Assembly: GCA_947497905.1 (NCBI GenBank)
Contig: CANMIH010000002.1
Location: 372,001 to 436,000, forward strand
Direction of reading: 5' to 3'
Source of the DNA: an uncultured Pelagimonas sp.
GTDB taxonomy: Bacteria; Pseudomonadota; Alphaproteobacteria; Rhodobacterales; Rhodobacteraceae
Length of the DNA stretch: 64,000 nucleotides
A model generated the notes under the pieces. The model did no database searches. It saw only the letters and a list, made by a program, of their open reading frames with translations, and had not been told where the DNA came from. Shown here piece by piece: positions 31,551 to 41,500 of the stretch; the first letter of the stretch is position 1, and each line of letters begins with the position of its first letter. Position numbers and translations under genes: made by a program.

Positions 31551-32552
31551 ATGCAGAACCTAAAGGTTCACGACATATCCAATGCGTCGGGCGAAACGGC
31601 GCACGATCACGTTGCGCGAAATCCGGGCATTGCCCTGGATATGGATTGGGTGATGCGCGCCCGAGCCAACCGTTCGGCGATTGAGCGTCGTGCCGCCACA
31701 TTGCCGGGCCGTCGTTCGGTCAAAAAAGACTATCAGGCGGCCTGGCTGGCACGGGCCATTTCGTTGATGGATCTGACAACGCTGTCAGGCGATGACACCA
31801 CCGGGCGCGTGCTGCGTCTGTGTGCCAAAGCACGCCAGCCGGTGCGCGCAGATCTGCTCGAGGCCATCGGTCTACCCGATCTAACTGTCGGAGCTGTCTG
31901 TGTTTATCACGATATGATCGAAACTGCGGTGGACGCATTGAAAGGCACAGACCTGCCTGTTGCCGCTGTGTCGACCGGTTTTCCTGCGGGGCTCTCGCCG
32001 ATCCACCTGCGGGTGGCGGAGATCGAAGAAAGCGTCAAAGCAGGCGCGAAAGAGATCGATATCGTGATCTCGCGTCGGTTGGTTCTGTCGGGCGATTGGC
32101 AGGGTCTCTATGACGAAATGAAGGCCTTCCGGGTCGCCTGTGGTGATGCGCATGTAAAGGCCATTCTGGCCACCGGTGAGCTTGGCACATTGCAGAATGT
32201 GGCCAAAGCTTCGCTGGTTTGCATGATGGCCGGGGCCGATTTCATCAAGACCTCGACCGGCAAGGAAAGCGTCAATGCCACGCTGCCTGTGTCGCTGGTG
32301 ATGATGCGGGCGATTCGCGACTACTACGAAGCGACAGGTCATTACGTGGGGTACAAACCCGCCGGTGGCATTTCGAAAGCGAAAGATGCGGTGACCTATC
32401 TGGCGCTTGTGAAAGAAGAACTTGGGGATCGCTGGCTGCGCCCTGATCTGTTCCGCTTTGGCGCGTCTTCGCTGTTGGGCGATATTGAACGGCAACTCGA
32501 GCATCACGTCACTGGCGCCTATTCCGCCAGCTGGCGCCATGCAATGGGCTAA
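31551..32552 (+). CDS. deoC: Deoxyribose-phosphate aldolase
   Basis: 333 residues, the longer DeoC type. It cleaves 2-deoxyribose 5-phosphate into acetaldehyde and glyceraldehyde 3-phosphate. The Schiff-base lysine is K233 in FIKTSTGKE; the assisting lysine is in GYKPAGGI. Other blocks are AISLMDLTTLSGDDT and EIDIVISRRLVLSG. The ATG at 31551 follows GGAGCGGAGC; an earlier in-frame ATG lacks this. The ALDH16 gene starts 66 bp on and would oxidise the acetaldehyde. Confidence 0.94.
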   Translation: MQNLKVHDISNASGETAHDHVARNPGIALDMDWVMRARANRSAIERRAATLPGRRSVKKDYQAAWLARAISLMDLTTLSGDDTTGRVLRLCAKARQPVRADLLEAIGLPDLTVGAVCVYHDMIETAVDALKGTDLPVAAVSTGFPAGLSPIHLRVAEIEESVKAGAKEIDIVISRRLVLSGDWQGLYDEMKAFRVACGDAHVKAILATGELGTLQNVAKASLVCMMAGADFIKTSTGKESVNATLPVSLVMMRAIRDYYEATGHYVGYKPAGGISKAKDAVTYLALVKEELGDRWLRPDLFRFGASSLLGDIERQLEHHVTGAYSASWRHAMG

Positions 32553-32618
32553 GCCACGACACAAGACGACATTCTGGTATGGCCCCCTCGCGGGCTATCG
32601 AGTGACAAGGACCCACTC

Positions 32619-34955
32619 ATGACCATCAAAGAGATCTTCGAGACCATGGATTACGGCCCCGCACCGGAAAGCGCCGGGGATGCGCTGGCTTGGATCACCG
32701 ATCAGGGCGCGCGCTTTGGTCATTTCATCAACGGTGCCTTCACCGAGGCGGGCGACGGTTTTGACAGCCGCAACCCGGCCACCGGTGAAGTGCTGGCCAC
32801 GCTAACTCAGGCCACTCAGGGTGATGTGGACGCAGCGGTCAAAGCAGCACGCACGGCCCAGCCGGGCTGGGCCAAGATCGGCGGCAAGGCACGGGCGCGT
32901 TATATGTACGCTCTGGCGCGTCTGTTGCAAAAACATGCCCGCCTGTTTGCGGTGCTGGAAACCCTCGACAACGGCAAGCCGATCCGCGAAAGCCGCGACA
33001 TCGACATCCCGCTGGCGCAGCGTCATTTCTATTATCACGCGGGCATGGCCCAGCTGATGGACAGCGAATTGCCGGGCCGTGAGGCGTTGGGCGTTTGTGG
33101 TCAGATCATCCCGTGGAATTTCCCACTTCTGATGCTGGCGTGGAAGGTCGCGCCGGCGCTGGCCATGGGGAATACCGTGGTGTTGAAACCTGCGGAATGG
33201 ACCTCGCTGACCGCGCTGGCCTTTGCCGACATCTGCCGTCAGGCGGGACTGCCCAAGGGCGTGGTTAACATCATCACCGGTGACGGCGCCGTGGGCGAGA
33301 TGATCGTCAACGCAGAGGTCGACAAGATCGCCTTTACCGGCTCGACCGAAGTGGGCCGCAAGATCCGCCGCGCCACCGCTGGCCGGGGCATTCCGCTCAC
33401 ACTCGAGCTGGGAGGTAAATCGCCCTACATCGTGTTTGAAGACGCCGATATCGACAGTGCCGTCGAAGGTCTTGTGGATGCGATCTGGTTCAATCAGGGG
33501 CAGGTCTGCTGCGCGGGCTCGCGACTGTTGGTGCAAGAGGGCATTGCCGAGGCATTTTATGCCAAGCTCAAAGCCCGCATGGACAAACTGCGCATCGGCA
33601 ATCCGCTCGACAAATGCATCGACGTAGGAGCCATTGTCGACCCGGAACAACAGTCGCGCATCGCCGCGCTGGTCGCGGGCTCCGATGGTGACGTCTATCA
33701 GGCGGCCTGTGATTTGCCCGAGGGTTGTTTCTATAAACCGACACTGATTTCCGGCCTCTCGCCGGCCTCGCATCTGATGCAGGAAGAAATCTTTGGCCCT
33801 GTACTGGTCTCGTCGACCTTCCGTACCCCCGCTGAGGTGGTCGAGCTGGCGAACAACACCCGCTATGGTCTTGCGGCCTCGATCTGGTCCGAGAACATCA
33901 ACACCGCGCTCGACATCGCGCCCAAGCTGGTGGCCGGTGTGGTCTGGGTCAATGGCACCAATATGTTTGACGCCGCGGCCGGCTTTGGTGGCGTGCGTGA
34001 AAGCGGCTTTGGCCGCGAAGGTGGGTGGGAAGGGCTTCAGGCCTACACCAAACCCATCGGCAAGGCCAAAGCCCTAAAGCCTGTTGTGGCCTTCACTGGT
34101 GATGCGGCGGAACCGCAGCCCGTGGATCGCACTGCCAAGCTCTATGTTGGTGGCAAGCAGGCGCGCCCGGATGGCGGTTATGCCCGCAATGTCTATGACA
34201 AACAGGGCAAGCTGATTGGTCAAGCGCCTATCGCCAACCGCAAAGATGTGCGCAACGCCGTTGAGGCGGCGCGTGGTGCCAAAGGCTGGACCGCCGCAAC
34301 CGCGCATAACCGCGCGCAGGTGCTCTACTACATTGGTGAAAACCTGATGGCCCGCGCAGATGAGTTCGCGGCCACCATCGATCGCATGACTGGCGGCAAA
34401 ACCGGCAAGGCCGAGGTTGAGGCTGCGGTGAGCCGTCTGTTCACCTATGCGGCCTGGGCCGACAAATTCGACGGTCAGGTGAAGTCGGTGCCGCTGCGGG
34501 GCGTGGCCATGGGGCTGCGCGAAGCCTGTGGCGTGATTGGGGGCTTCTGCCCGGATGATCAGCCGCTTCTGGGCCTGATCTCGGTGATGGCCCCGGCGAT
34601 TGCCATGGGCAACCGTGTGGTGCTTGTGGCCTCGGAAGCCTTTCCGCTGGCCGCGACGGATTTCTATCAGATCCTTGAAACCTCGGATGTCCCGGGCGGT
34701 GTGGTGAACATCCTCACCGGGTCACATGCAGAGCTTGCACCAACTGTTGCGCAGCACATGGATGTGGATGCGGTCTGGTCCTTCTCTGGGGCGGATATCA
34801 GTGGTGTGATTGATGAGGGCGCGTCCGGGAACCTCAAACGCGCCTGGGTCAACAATGGCCTGGCTCGTGACTGGTTGGGAGATGCCGGTGAGGGGCGTGA
34901 ATTCCTTGAGGCCGCAACCGAAGTGAAAACCGTCTGGGTGCCTTACGGCGCCTGA
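32619..34955 (+). CDS. ALDH16-type two-module aldehyde dehydrogenase
   Basis: 778 residues. Residues about 30-490 are a complete ALDH: LELGGKSPYIVFEDADID with the general-base Glu, and NQGQVCCAGSR with the nucleophile at Cys297. Residues about 500-778 are a second ALDH-like domain (KLYVGGKQARPDGG, GVIGGFCPDDQPLL, VVNILTGSHAEL) without a catalytic Cys motif, as in ALDH16. Bacterial ALDH16, described structurally from the related genus Loktanella, keeps an active first domain. Position after deoC points to acetaldehyde oxidation in deoxyribose use. Confidence 0.93.
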   Translation: MTIKEIFETMDYGPAPESAGDALAWITDQGARFGHFINGAFTEAGDGFDSRNPATGEVLATLTQATQGDVDAAVKAARTAQPGWAKIGGKARARYMYALARLLQKHARLFAVLETLDNGKPIRESRDIDIPLAQRHFYYHAGMAQLMDSELPGREALGVCGQIIPWNFPLLMLAWKVAPALAMGNTVVLKPAEWTSLTALAFADICRQAGLPKGVVNIITGDGAVGEMIVNAEVDKIAFTGSTEVGRKIRRATAGRGIPLTLELGGKSPYIVFEDADIDSAVEGLVDAIWFNQGQVCCAGSRLLVQEGIAEAFYAKLKARMDKLRIGNPLDKCIDVGAIVDPEQQSRIAALVAGSDGDVYQAACDLPEGCFYKPTLISGLSPASHLMQEEIFGPVLVSSTFRTPAEVVELANNTRYGLAASIWSENINTALDIAPKLVAGVVWVNGTNMFDAAAGFGGVRESGFGREGGWEGLQAYTKPIGKAKALKPVVAFTGDAAEPQPVDRTAKLYVGGKQARPDGGYARNVYDKQGKLIGQAPIANRKDVRNAVEAARGAKGWTAATAHNRAQVLYYIGENLMARADEFAATIDRMTGGKTGKAEVEAAVSRLFTYAAWADKFDGQVKSVPLRGVAMGLREACGVIGGFCPDDQPLLGLISVMAPAIAMGNRVVLVASEAFPLAATDFYQILETSDVPGGVVNILTGSHAELAPTVAQHMDVDAVWSFSGADISGVIDEGASGNLKRAWVNNGLARDWLGDAGEGREFLEAATEVKTVWVPYGA

Positions 34956-34960
34956 CGTAC

Positions 34961-34982
34961 CCGAATTTTCAAGAAAATTCGG
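34961..34982. terminator. Inverted repeat after ALDH16
   Basis: CCGAATTTTC-AA-GAAAATTCGG, perfect 10-bp arms, 5 bp after the stop codon. There is no T-run after it on either strand, but position suits a 3'-end hairpin. Confidence 0.5.
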
Positions 34983-35087
34983 ACAACCGCCCGCTGAGAG
35001 GGTGACATTGAGATTTCCCGGGGCCGATGCTATATTTGGTATGGCCCGGCACCGGGGCTTTGACGGTGTATGACGTATAGGAGGACT

Positions 35088-35144
35088 ATGTCCTGTCTTC
35101 GATGGCACATGCGGCGGATGCCGCAGCACAGGGGGAACCGATGA
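35088..35144 (+). CDS. Possible 18-codon leader peptide before rsfS
   Basis: The ATG at 35088 lies 4 nt after a perfect AGGAGG (35079-35084). The frame MSCLRWHMRRMPQHRGNR ends with a TGA that overlaps the rsfS ATG (ATGA at 35141-35144). It is Arg-rich. This architecture suggests translational coupling; it is a short frame and could be chance. An alternative rsfS start at 35102 lies within it in the other frame. Confidence 0.35.
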   Translation: MSCLRWHMRRMPQHRGNR

Positions 35145-35509
35145 GCGGTACACCTCAGGTGAACTCCACCAGCGGTGATATTCTCGCTGTGGTTATGGAA
35201 ATTCTCAACGATAACAAGGCTGAGGAAATCGTGCAGTTTGATCTGCGCGGCAAAACCTCTGTCTGTGATCACATGGTGATCTGCTCGGGTCGGTCGTCAC
35301 GTCAGGTGGCGGCGCTGGCTGAGATGGTGATGGATGCGCTGAAGACCCGCTGTGGTGTTCTCTCCAAAACCGAAGGCAAGCAGGCCGGTGATTGGGTGCT
35401 GATCGATTCGGGTGATGTGGTGGTGCATGTGTTCCGCCCCGAAGTCCGCGAATTCTATCAGCTGGAAAAGATGTGGCAGCCCGGCGCGGCGCCAGCGACA
35501 CGCGCCTAA
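35141..35509 (+). CDS. rsfS: RsfS, ribosomal silencing factor
   Basis: 122 residues, normal for RsfS/Iojap. It binds uL14 on the 50S subunit and blocks subunit joining in starvation. It has AEEIVQFDLRGKTSVCDHMVICSGRSSRQVAALAE, then GDWVLIDSGDVVVHVFRPEVREFYQLEKMW, all diagnostic. The ATG at 35141 follows GGGGGAACCG; an ATG at 35102 would add 13 residues. rlmH starts directly after the stop, the standard pairing. Confidence 0.94.
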   Translation: MSGTPQVNSTSGDILAVVMEILNDNKAEEIVQFDLRGKTSVCDHMVICSGRSSRQVAALAEMVMDALKTRCGVLSKTEGKQAGDWVLIDSGDVVVHVFRPEVREFYQLEKMWQPGAAPATRA

Positions 35510-35980
35510 ATGCGGGTCCATCTCTGCGTGGTGGGCCGCCTTCGGGCGGGCCCCGAACGCGACCTTGTTGACGACTATCTCAAGCGATTTGATAAAACCG
35601 GGCGGGCCCATAGCCTTGGTCCGGTCAAAGTGCATGAGGTTGAGGACAAAAAAGGCGGTGGAATGGCCGCCGAAGCCGTTTTGCTGCGCAAGGCGCTGCC
35701 TGCGGGGGCGGTGATCTGCGCCATGGATGAGCGCGGCGACGTGATGTCCTCACCTGACTTTGCCGGACGACTGGAAAAAATCCGCGATGGCGGGGCTCAG
35801 GATCTGGCCTTTATCATTGGCGGGGCAGATGGCATTGACCCCAGTCTGCGCTCAGACGCGCGGATGATGCTGTCCTTTGGTAAAATGGTCTGGCCGCATA
35901 TGTTGGTGCGGGTGATGCTGGCAGAGCAGTTGTATCGCGCCGCTAGCATTCTGGGCGGTAGCCCCTATCACCGCGTGTAA
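35510..35980 (+). CDS. rlmH: RlmH, 23S rRNA pseudouridine-1915 N3-methyltransferase
   Basis: 156 residues, SPOUT fold with the C-terminal knot. It has CAMDERGDVMSSPDFA, AFIIGGADGIDPSLR and the ending MLAEQLYRAASILGGSPYHRV, all characteristic of RlmH. The enzyme methylates the pseudouridine at position 1915 in assembled 70S ribosomes. It abuts rsfS (TAA-ATG). Convergent with uppP, 18 bp between stops. Confidence 0.96.
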   Translation: MRVHLCVVGRLRAGPERDLVDDYLKRFDKTGRAHSLGPVKVHEVEDKKGGGMAAEAVLLRKALPAGAVICAMDERGDVMSSPDFAGRLEKIRDGGAQDLAFIIGGADGIDPSLRSDARMMLSFGKMVWPHMLVRVMLAEQLYRAASILGGSPYHRV

Positions 35981-35998
35981 CTCACCCGAAATGCACCT

Positions 35999-36802
35999 TT
36001 AGGTGTAGGCAATCCCCAGCAGGATCACACCCAGAATGACGCGGTAGATCACGTAGGGCGTGAAACTGACCGACTTCAGCAGGCGCATCATCAGGGTCAG
36101 CGCGGCCAGAGCTGCGATAAACGAAAAGACAGCAACAATCGCGCCATCCCGGGCCGCAGCGGCATTGGCGGTGCTGGCCACTTCAAGGCCAAGCAGGGTG
36201 CCGGATGCGATGATGGTGGGAATCGACATCAGCATCGACAGCTTTGCCGCGCTTTCGCGGTCATAGCCGAGGTGCCGCGCCCCTGTAATCGTGATGCCGG
36301 ACCGCGAAGTGCCGGGGATCAGCGCAATCGCCTGCCAGACACCCATGATAAGCGCGTCTTTGACGCTCCAGCTCCGGTCGGTTTTGATCTCGGCGCGGCG
36401 TTTGTCGGCCCAGTAGAGGACCAGACCAAAACCCAGCATGGTCCAACCAATGACGGCGATTCCGCGCATGGCATCATCCAGACCTGTGAGTTTGAGAAAG
36501 ACGCCAAATAGGACCACCGGGATGGTACCGAGGATCAGGCAGAGCGCCAGAAAGGCACCGGAGGTGTCTGCTTTTCCGGTCATCAGGCGGGGCAGGCCGG
36601 CGGCCGCGCCTTTCACGTCTGACCAGAAATAGATCACCACGGCAAACAGCGTTCCGATATGTGCGGCCACATCAATGACCTGACCCTGATCTGCCATCCC
36701 TGCCAGATTCGGCAGGAGAATCAGGTGACCCGACGACGAGATTGGCAAAAACTCGGTAATCCCTTGGATCAATGCAACAATCAAAAGGTGGGTAAAGGTC
36801 AT
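35999..36802 (-). CDS. uppP: Undecaprenyl-diphosphatase
   Basis: 267-residue membrane protein with about eight helices. It has the first active-site motif ALIQGITEFLPISSSGHLIL (residues about 8-27) and the second LIPGTSRSGITITGARHLG. It recycles undecaprenyl diphosphate to the monophosphate for peptidoglycan and O-antigen synthesis; loss gives bacitracin sensitivity. The start is the ATG giving MTFTHLL; the frame upstream adds a non-conserved extension. Divergent from gltD across 222 bp. Confidence 0.95.
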   Translation of the reverse strand: MTFTHLLIVALIQGITEFLPISSSGHLILLPNLAGMADQGQVIDVAAHIGTLFAVVIYFWSDVKGAAAGLPRLMTGKADTSGAFLALCLILGTIPVVLFGVFLKLTGLDDAMRGIAVIGWTMLGFGLVLYWADKRRAEIKTDRSWSVKDALIMGVWQAIALIPGTSRSGITITGARHLGYDRESAAKLSMLMSIPTIIASGTLLGLEVASTANAAAARDGAIVAVFSFIAALAALTLMMRLLKSVSFTPYVIYRVILGVILLGIAYT

Positions 36803-37024
36803 GTGGCGGCCCCGGTACTGAAAACTGAGATTTGTATAACGCATTGAAATTTTGTCGAAAGCGGAAAGATAAATCCGATCCGGACCTAAAAAACACCCAT
36901 CTGCGACAAGAATGTAGGTGCGGGCCGAAAGTAAATTGAATATAGGTCAGCATGAGTGACTTTTATTTCCGAGCGCCGCCGGATACTCAGGCGGCAGCAA
37001 CCTAACACGCAAAGAGGCAAGCCA

Positions 37025-38461
37025 ATGGCCAAGCAGCCCATGCTCAAATTCGTGAACGTGAACCGCGAGATGCCCGAGAAGCGCGACGCTGGACAGCGCC
37101 GTGAAGACTTTGACGAAATCTATGCCGAGTTCGCCGCCGCAAAGGCCGAAGAGCAAGCCAGCCGTTGCAGCCAGTGTGGTGTGCCCTATTGCCAGTCGCA
37201 CTGCCCGCTGCACAACAATATCCCCGACTGGCTGCGCCTGACCGCAACCGGCCGTCTGGAAGAGGCCTATGAAGTTTCGCAGGCCACCAACACCTTCCCG
37301 GAAATTTGTGGCCGGATTTGCCCGCAGGACCGCCTGTGTGAAGGCAACTGTGTGATCGAGCAGTCGGGCCACGGCACCGTGACCATTGGGTCGGTCGAAA
37401 AATACATCACCGACACCGCCTGGGACAAAGGCTGGGTCAAGCCTGTGGTGCCTTTGGCCGAGCGCAGTGAAAGTGTTGGAATCATTGGCGCCGGCCCCGG
37501 TGGTCTGGCCGCAGCCGATATGTTGCGCCGCGCCGGTGTGAAAGTCACCATCTATGACCGTTATGATCGTGCCGGTGGTCTGCTGACCTATGGCATTCCG
37601 GGCTTCAAGCTTGAGAAAGACGTTGTGATGCGTCGCAACCAGCTTTTGGCAGATGGCGGCGTTGAGTTCGTAATGAACTGCAACATTGGCGAAGACATCT
37701 CGTTTGATGAGATCCGAGCCAAACATGACGCCGTGATCATTGCCACTGGTGTTTACAAAAGCCGTGATCTGCGCGGGCCCGGTGCCGGTGCAAAGGGCAT
37801 CGTCAAGGCTCTGGATTATCTGACCGCCTCGAACCGCGTTGCGAACTTTGGGGATACCGTGGCCGAGTACGAAAGCGGTGAGCTGAATGCCGAAGGCAAA
37901 AACGTTGTTGTTATCGGCGGTGGCGACACCGCGATGGACTGTGTGCGCACAGCTATCCGTCAGGGCGCAGAAAGCGTGAAATGCCTGTACCGTCGGGACC
38001 GTGCCAATATGCCGGGCTCACAGCGGGAAACCCAGAACGCTGAGGAAGAAGGCGTTCAGTTTGAATGGCTGACCGCTCCGGTCGCGTTCAAGGGCGATGC
38101 AGTGAACGCGGTTGTGGTTCAGAAAATGCGCCTTGGTGCCCCGGATGCATCGGGCCGTCAAAGCCCCGAAGTGATCGAGGGGTCGGAGTATGACGAGCCT
38201 GCGGATCTGGTGATCAAGGCACTTGGGTTCGAGCCGGAAGAGGTCCAGACCCTGTGGAACCAGCCTGAGCTGGAAGTGACCCGCTGGGGCACGGTCAAAG
38301 CCGAGTTCACCACAGGCCGTACCTCGCTGCCCGGCGTCTATGCCGTAGGCGACATCGTGCGCGGAGCCAGCCTTGTGGTCTGGGCCATCCGTGACGGCCG
38401 CGATTGCGCGGATGCTATCCTTGCGGATCTGAACGCCAAAGCGGCTGTGGCCGCCGAATAA
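37025..38461 (+). CDS. gltD: Glutamate synthase (NADPH) small subunit
   Basis: 478 residues. The N-terminal Fe-S segment (CSQCGVPYCQSHCPL, CPQDRLCEGNC) is followed by FAD (GAGPGGLAAADMLRRAG) and NADPH (VIGGGDTAMDCVR) Rossmann motifs. It transfers electrons from NADPH to GltB. The ATG at 37025 follows AGAGGCAAGCCA. gltB follows after 106 bp with two small hairpins. Confidence 0.96.
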   Translation: MAKQPMLKFVNVNREMPEKRDAGQRREDFDEIYAEFAAAKAEEQASRCSQCGVPYCQSHCPLHNNIPDWLRLTATGRLEEAYEVSQATNTFPEICGRICPQDRLCEGNCVIEQSGHGTVTIGSVEKYITDTAWDKGWVKPVVPLAERSESVGIIGAGPGGLAAADMLRRAGVKVTIYDRYDRAGGLLTYGIPGFKLEKDVVMRRNQLLADGGVEFVMNCNIGEDISFDEIRAKHDAVIIATGVYKSRDLRGPGAGAKGIVKALDYLTASNRVANFGDTVAEYESGELNAEGKNVVVIGGGDTAMDCVRTAIRQGAESVKCLYRRDRANMPGSQRETQNAEEEGVQFEWLTAPVAFKGDAVNAVVVQKMRLGAPDASGRQSPEVIEGSEYDEPADLVIKALGFEPEEVQTLWNQPELEVTRWGTVKAEFTTGRTSLPGVYAVGDIVRGASLVVWAIRDGRDCADAILADLNAKAAVAAE

Positions 38462-38498
38462 GCGCCGGTCGTTCCAAACGCAGATTGCACAGAATTTC

Positions 38499-38548
38499 GG
38501 TCCCGCCAGAACGGGACCAACATAAGACACAGGTCGCCCGGAGCGACC
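38499..38548 (+). other. Paired hairpins in the gltD-gltB spacer
   Basis: GGTCCCG/CGGGACC (38499-38518) and GGTCGC/GCGACC (38532-38548) follow each other between gltD and gltB. The second ends 20 bp before the gltB ATG and its GGAGGG. They may set the relative expression of the two subunits or stabilise the processed message. No T-run, so not a terminator. Confidence 0.45.
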
Positions 38549-38567
38549 CCCATGGAGGGTAAATGCC

Positions 38568-41500
38568 ATGACCAAATATGACGCAGACTGGGTCAAAGCC
38601 GAAGAAGCCAAGCGCGCATGGATGTCGCAGAACGGGCTGTATCACGAGAGCGAAGAGCATTCCTCCTGTGGTGTTGGCCTTGTGGTCAGCCTTGATGGCA
38701 AGAAAACACGGAGCGTGGTGGACGCGGGCATCAACGCGCTGAAAGCGATCTGGCACCGGGGCGCTGTGGATGCGGACGGCAAAACCGGCGACGGTGCTGG
38801 CATCCACGTCCAGATCCCCGTGAAATTCTTCTACGACCAGATTGAGCGCACCGGTCACACGCCGCGCATGGATGAGCTGGTTGCGGTTGGTCAGGTGTTT
38901 TTGCCGCGTACTGACTTTGGCGCACAGGAAACCTGCCGGACCATCGTGGAAACCGAAGTTCTGCGCATGGGCTACTACATCTATGGCTGGCGCCACGTGC
39001 CTGTCGAAGTGGGCTGTCTGGGCGAAAAAGCCAACGCAACCCGTCCTGAGATCGAGCAGATTCTGATTTCGAACTCAAAAGGTGTTGATGAAGAAACCTT
39101 TGAGCGCGAGCTCTATGTGATCCGCCGCCGGATCGAAAAAGCCGCCGCCGCCGCTGCGGTGCATGACCTTTACATCGCGTCGCTGTCGTGCCGGTCGATC
39201 ATCTACAAAGGCATGATGCTGGCCGAGCAGGTCGCAGAGTTCTACCCCGACCTGATGGACGAGCGGTTTGAAAGCGCCTTTGCGATCTACCACCAGCGCT
39301 ATTCGACCAACACCTTCCCGCAGTGGTGGCTGGCTCAGCCCTTCCGCATGTTGGCGCACAATGGTGAGATCAACACGCTGAAAGGCAACCTCAACTGGAT
39401 GAAAAGCCACGAGATCCGCATGGCCTCGGGCAGCTTTGGTGACTACGCCGAAGACATCAAACCAATCGTTGCGGGCGGTGCTTCGGATTCGGCGGCTCTG
39501 GACGGTGTGTTCGAGGTTCTGGTGCGCGCAGGACGCAGCGCACCGATGGCGAAAACCATGCTGGTGCCGGAAAGTTGGTCCAAGCAGGCGGTTGAACTGC
39601 CGCAGGCCTGGCGTGACATGTACTCCTACTGCAACTCGGTGATGGAGCCCTGGGATGGTCCCGCCGCCCTTGCTATGACCGATGGCCGCTGGGTCTGTGG
39701 TGGTCTGGATCGCAACGGCCTGCGCCCGATGCGCTATGTTGTGACCGGTGACGGTCTGCTGATCGCGGGCTCTGAGGCGGGTATGGTGCCCACCGATGAA
39801 GCCACCGTGCGTGAAAAAGGCGCGCTTGGTCCGGGGCAGATGATTGCCGTCGATATGGCCGAAGGCAAACTGTATCGCGACACCGAAATCAAAGACAAAC
39901 TCTCGGCAGCTCAGCCGTTTGGCGAATGGGTCGGCAAGATCTCGGAGCTGGACGGGGCTCTGGCCGCCGTCACCGAAACCGCATTGTATTCCGGTAGCGA
40001 GCTGCGTCAGCGTCAGATCGCGGCGGGTTATACCGTTGAAGAGCTAGAGCAAATCCTCGCACCCATGGCTGAGGATGCGAAGGAAAGTCTGGCTTCGATG
40101 GGCGATGACACCCCATCGGCGGTTCTGTCCAAGAAATATCGCCCACTGTCGCATTACTTCCGCCAGAACTTTTCGCAGGTGACCAACCCGCCGATCGACA
40201 GCCTGCGCGAATTCCGCGTGATGTCGCTCAAGACCCGGTTCGGCAACCTGAAGAACGTGCTGGATGAAAGCAGTGCGCAGACCGAAATTCTGGTTCTGGA
40301 TAGCCCCTTTGTGGGCAACGCCCAGTTTGATGAGCTGCAAAAGCAGTTCAACGCCACCTGCGCGACCATCGATTGTACCTTTGCAAAAGGGCAGGGGTCG
40401 CTCAACGCTGCGCTTGAACGCGTGCGTTCGGAAGCCGAAGATGCGGTGCGCTCAGGCGCGGGCCACATTGTTCTGACCGATCAGGGCGTGAGTGGTGACA
40501 AAGTTGCCATGCCGATGATCCTTGCGACCTCGGCTGTGCACAGCCATCTGACCCGCAAAGGTCTGCGCACCTTCTGCTCGCTCAACGTGCGTTCCGCCGA
40601 ATGTGTTGACCCGCATTACTTTGCGGTTCTGATTGGCTCGGGCGCGACAACCGTCAACGCCTATCTGGCCGAAGACAGCCTTGCCGATCGCATCGAGCGC
40701 GGGCTGTTGGAGATGAGCCTGACCGAAGCTGTGGCGCGCTACCGCGATGCCATCGATCAGGGTTTGTTGAAGATTATGGCCAAGATGGGCATCTCGGTGA
40801 TCTCGTCTTACCGCGGTGGTCTGAACTTCGAGGCCGTGGGCCTGTCGCGCGCTGTGTGCGCCGAGTTCTTCCCGGGTATGATCTCGCGTATTTCCGGGAT
40901 TGGTGTCAGTGGCATCCAGACCAAGGCGGAAGAAATTCACGCGCAAGCCTTTGGAGCCGCGACCAATGTGCTGCCGATGGGCGGGTTCTATAAAGCCCGG
41001 AAATCGGGTGAAACCCACGCCTGGGGTGCGCAGACCATGCACCTGATGCAGTCGGCCTGTGACCGTGCGAGCTATGAGCTTTGGAAAACCTATTCCAAGG
41101 CGATGCAAGCGAACCCGCCGATCCATCTGCGTGACCTGCTGGCGATCAAGCCTGTGGCCAAGCCTATTCCGCTGGAAGAGGTGGAAAGCATCACCTCGAT
41201 CCGCAAACGGTTTGTCACTCCGGGTATGTCGCTGGGAGCGCTTAGCCCCGAGGCACACAAAACCCTGAACGTGGCGATGAACCGGATTGGCGCCAAATCG
41301 GACAGTGGCGAAGGTGGCGAAGATCCGGCGCATTTCGTGCCAGAGCCCAATGGCGACAACCCCTCGGCCAAGATCAAACAGGTGGCGTCGGGCCGGTTCG
41401 GTGTGACCGCTGAATACCTGAACCAGTGTGAAGAGCTAGAGATCAAAGTGGCTCAGGGGGCGAAACCCGGTGAGGGCGGTCAGCTGCCGGGCATGAAGGT

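Noticed and set aside
32802-33773. 323-codon minus-strand frame inside ALDH16
   Set aside because: Antisense to the catalytic domain with its Cys and Glu motifs; no protein-like features.
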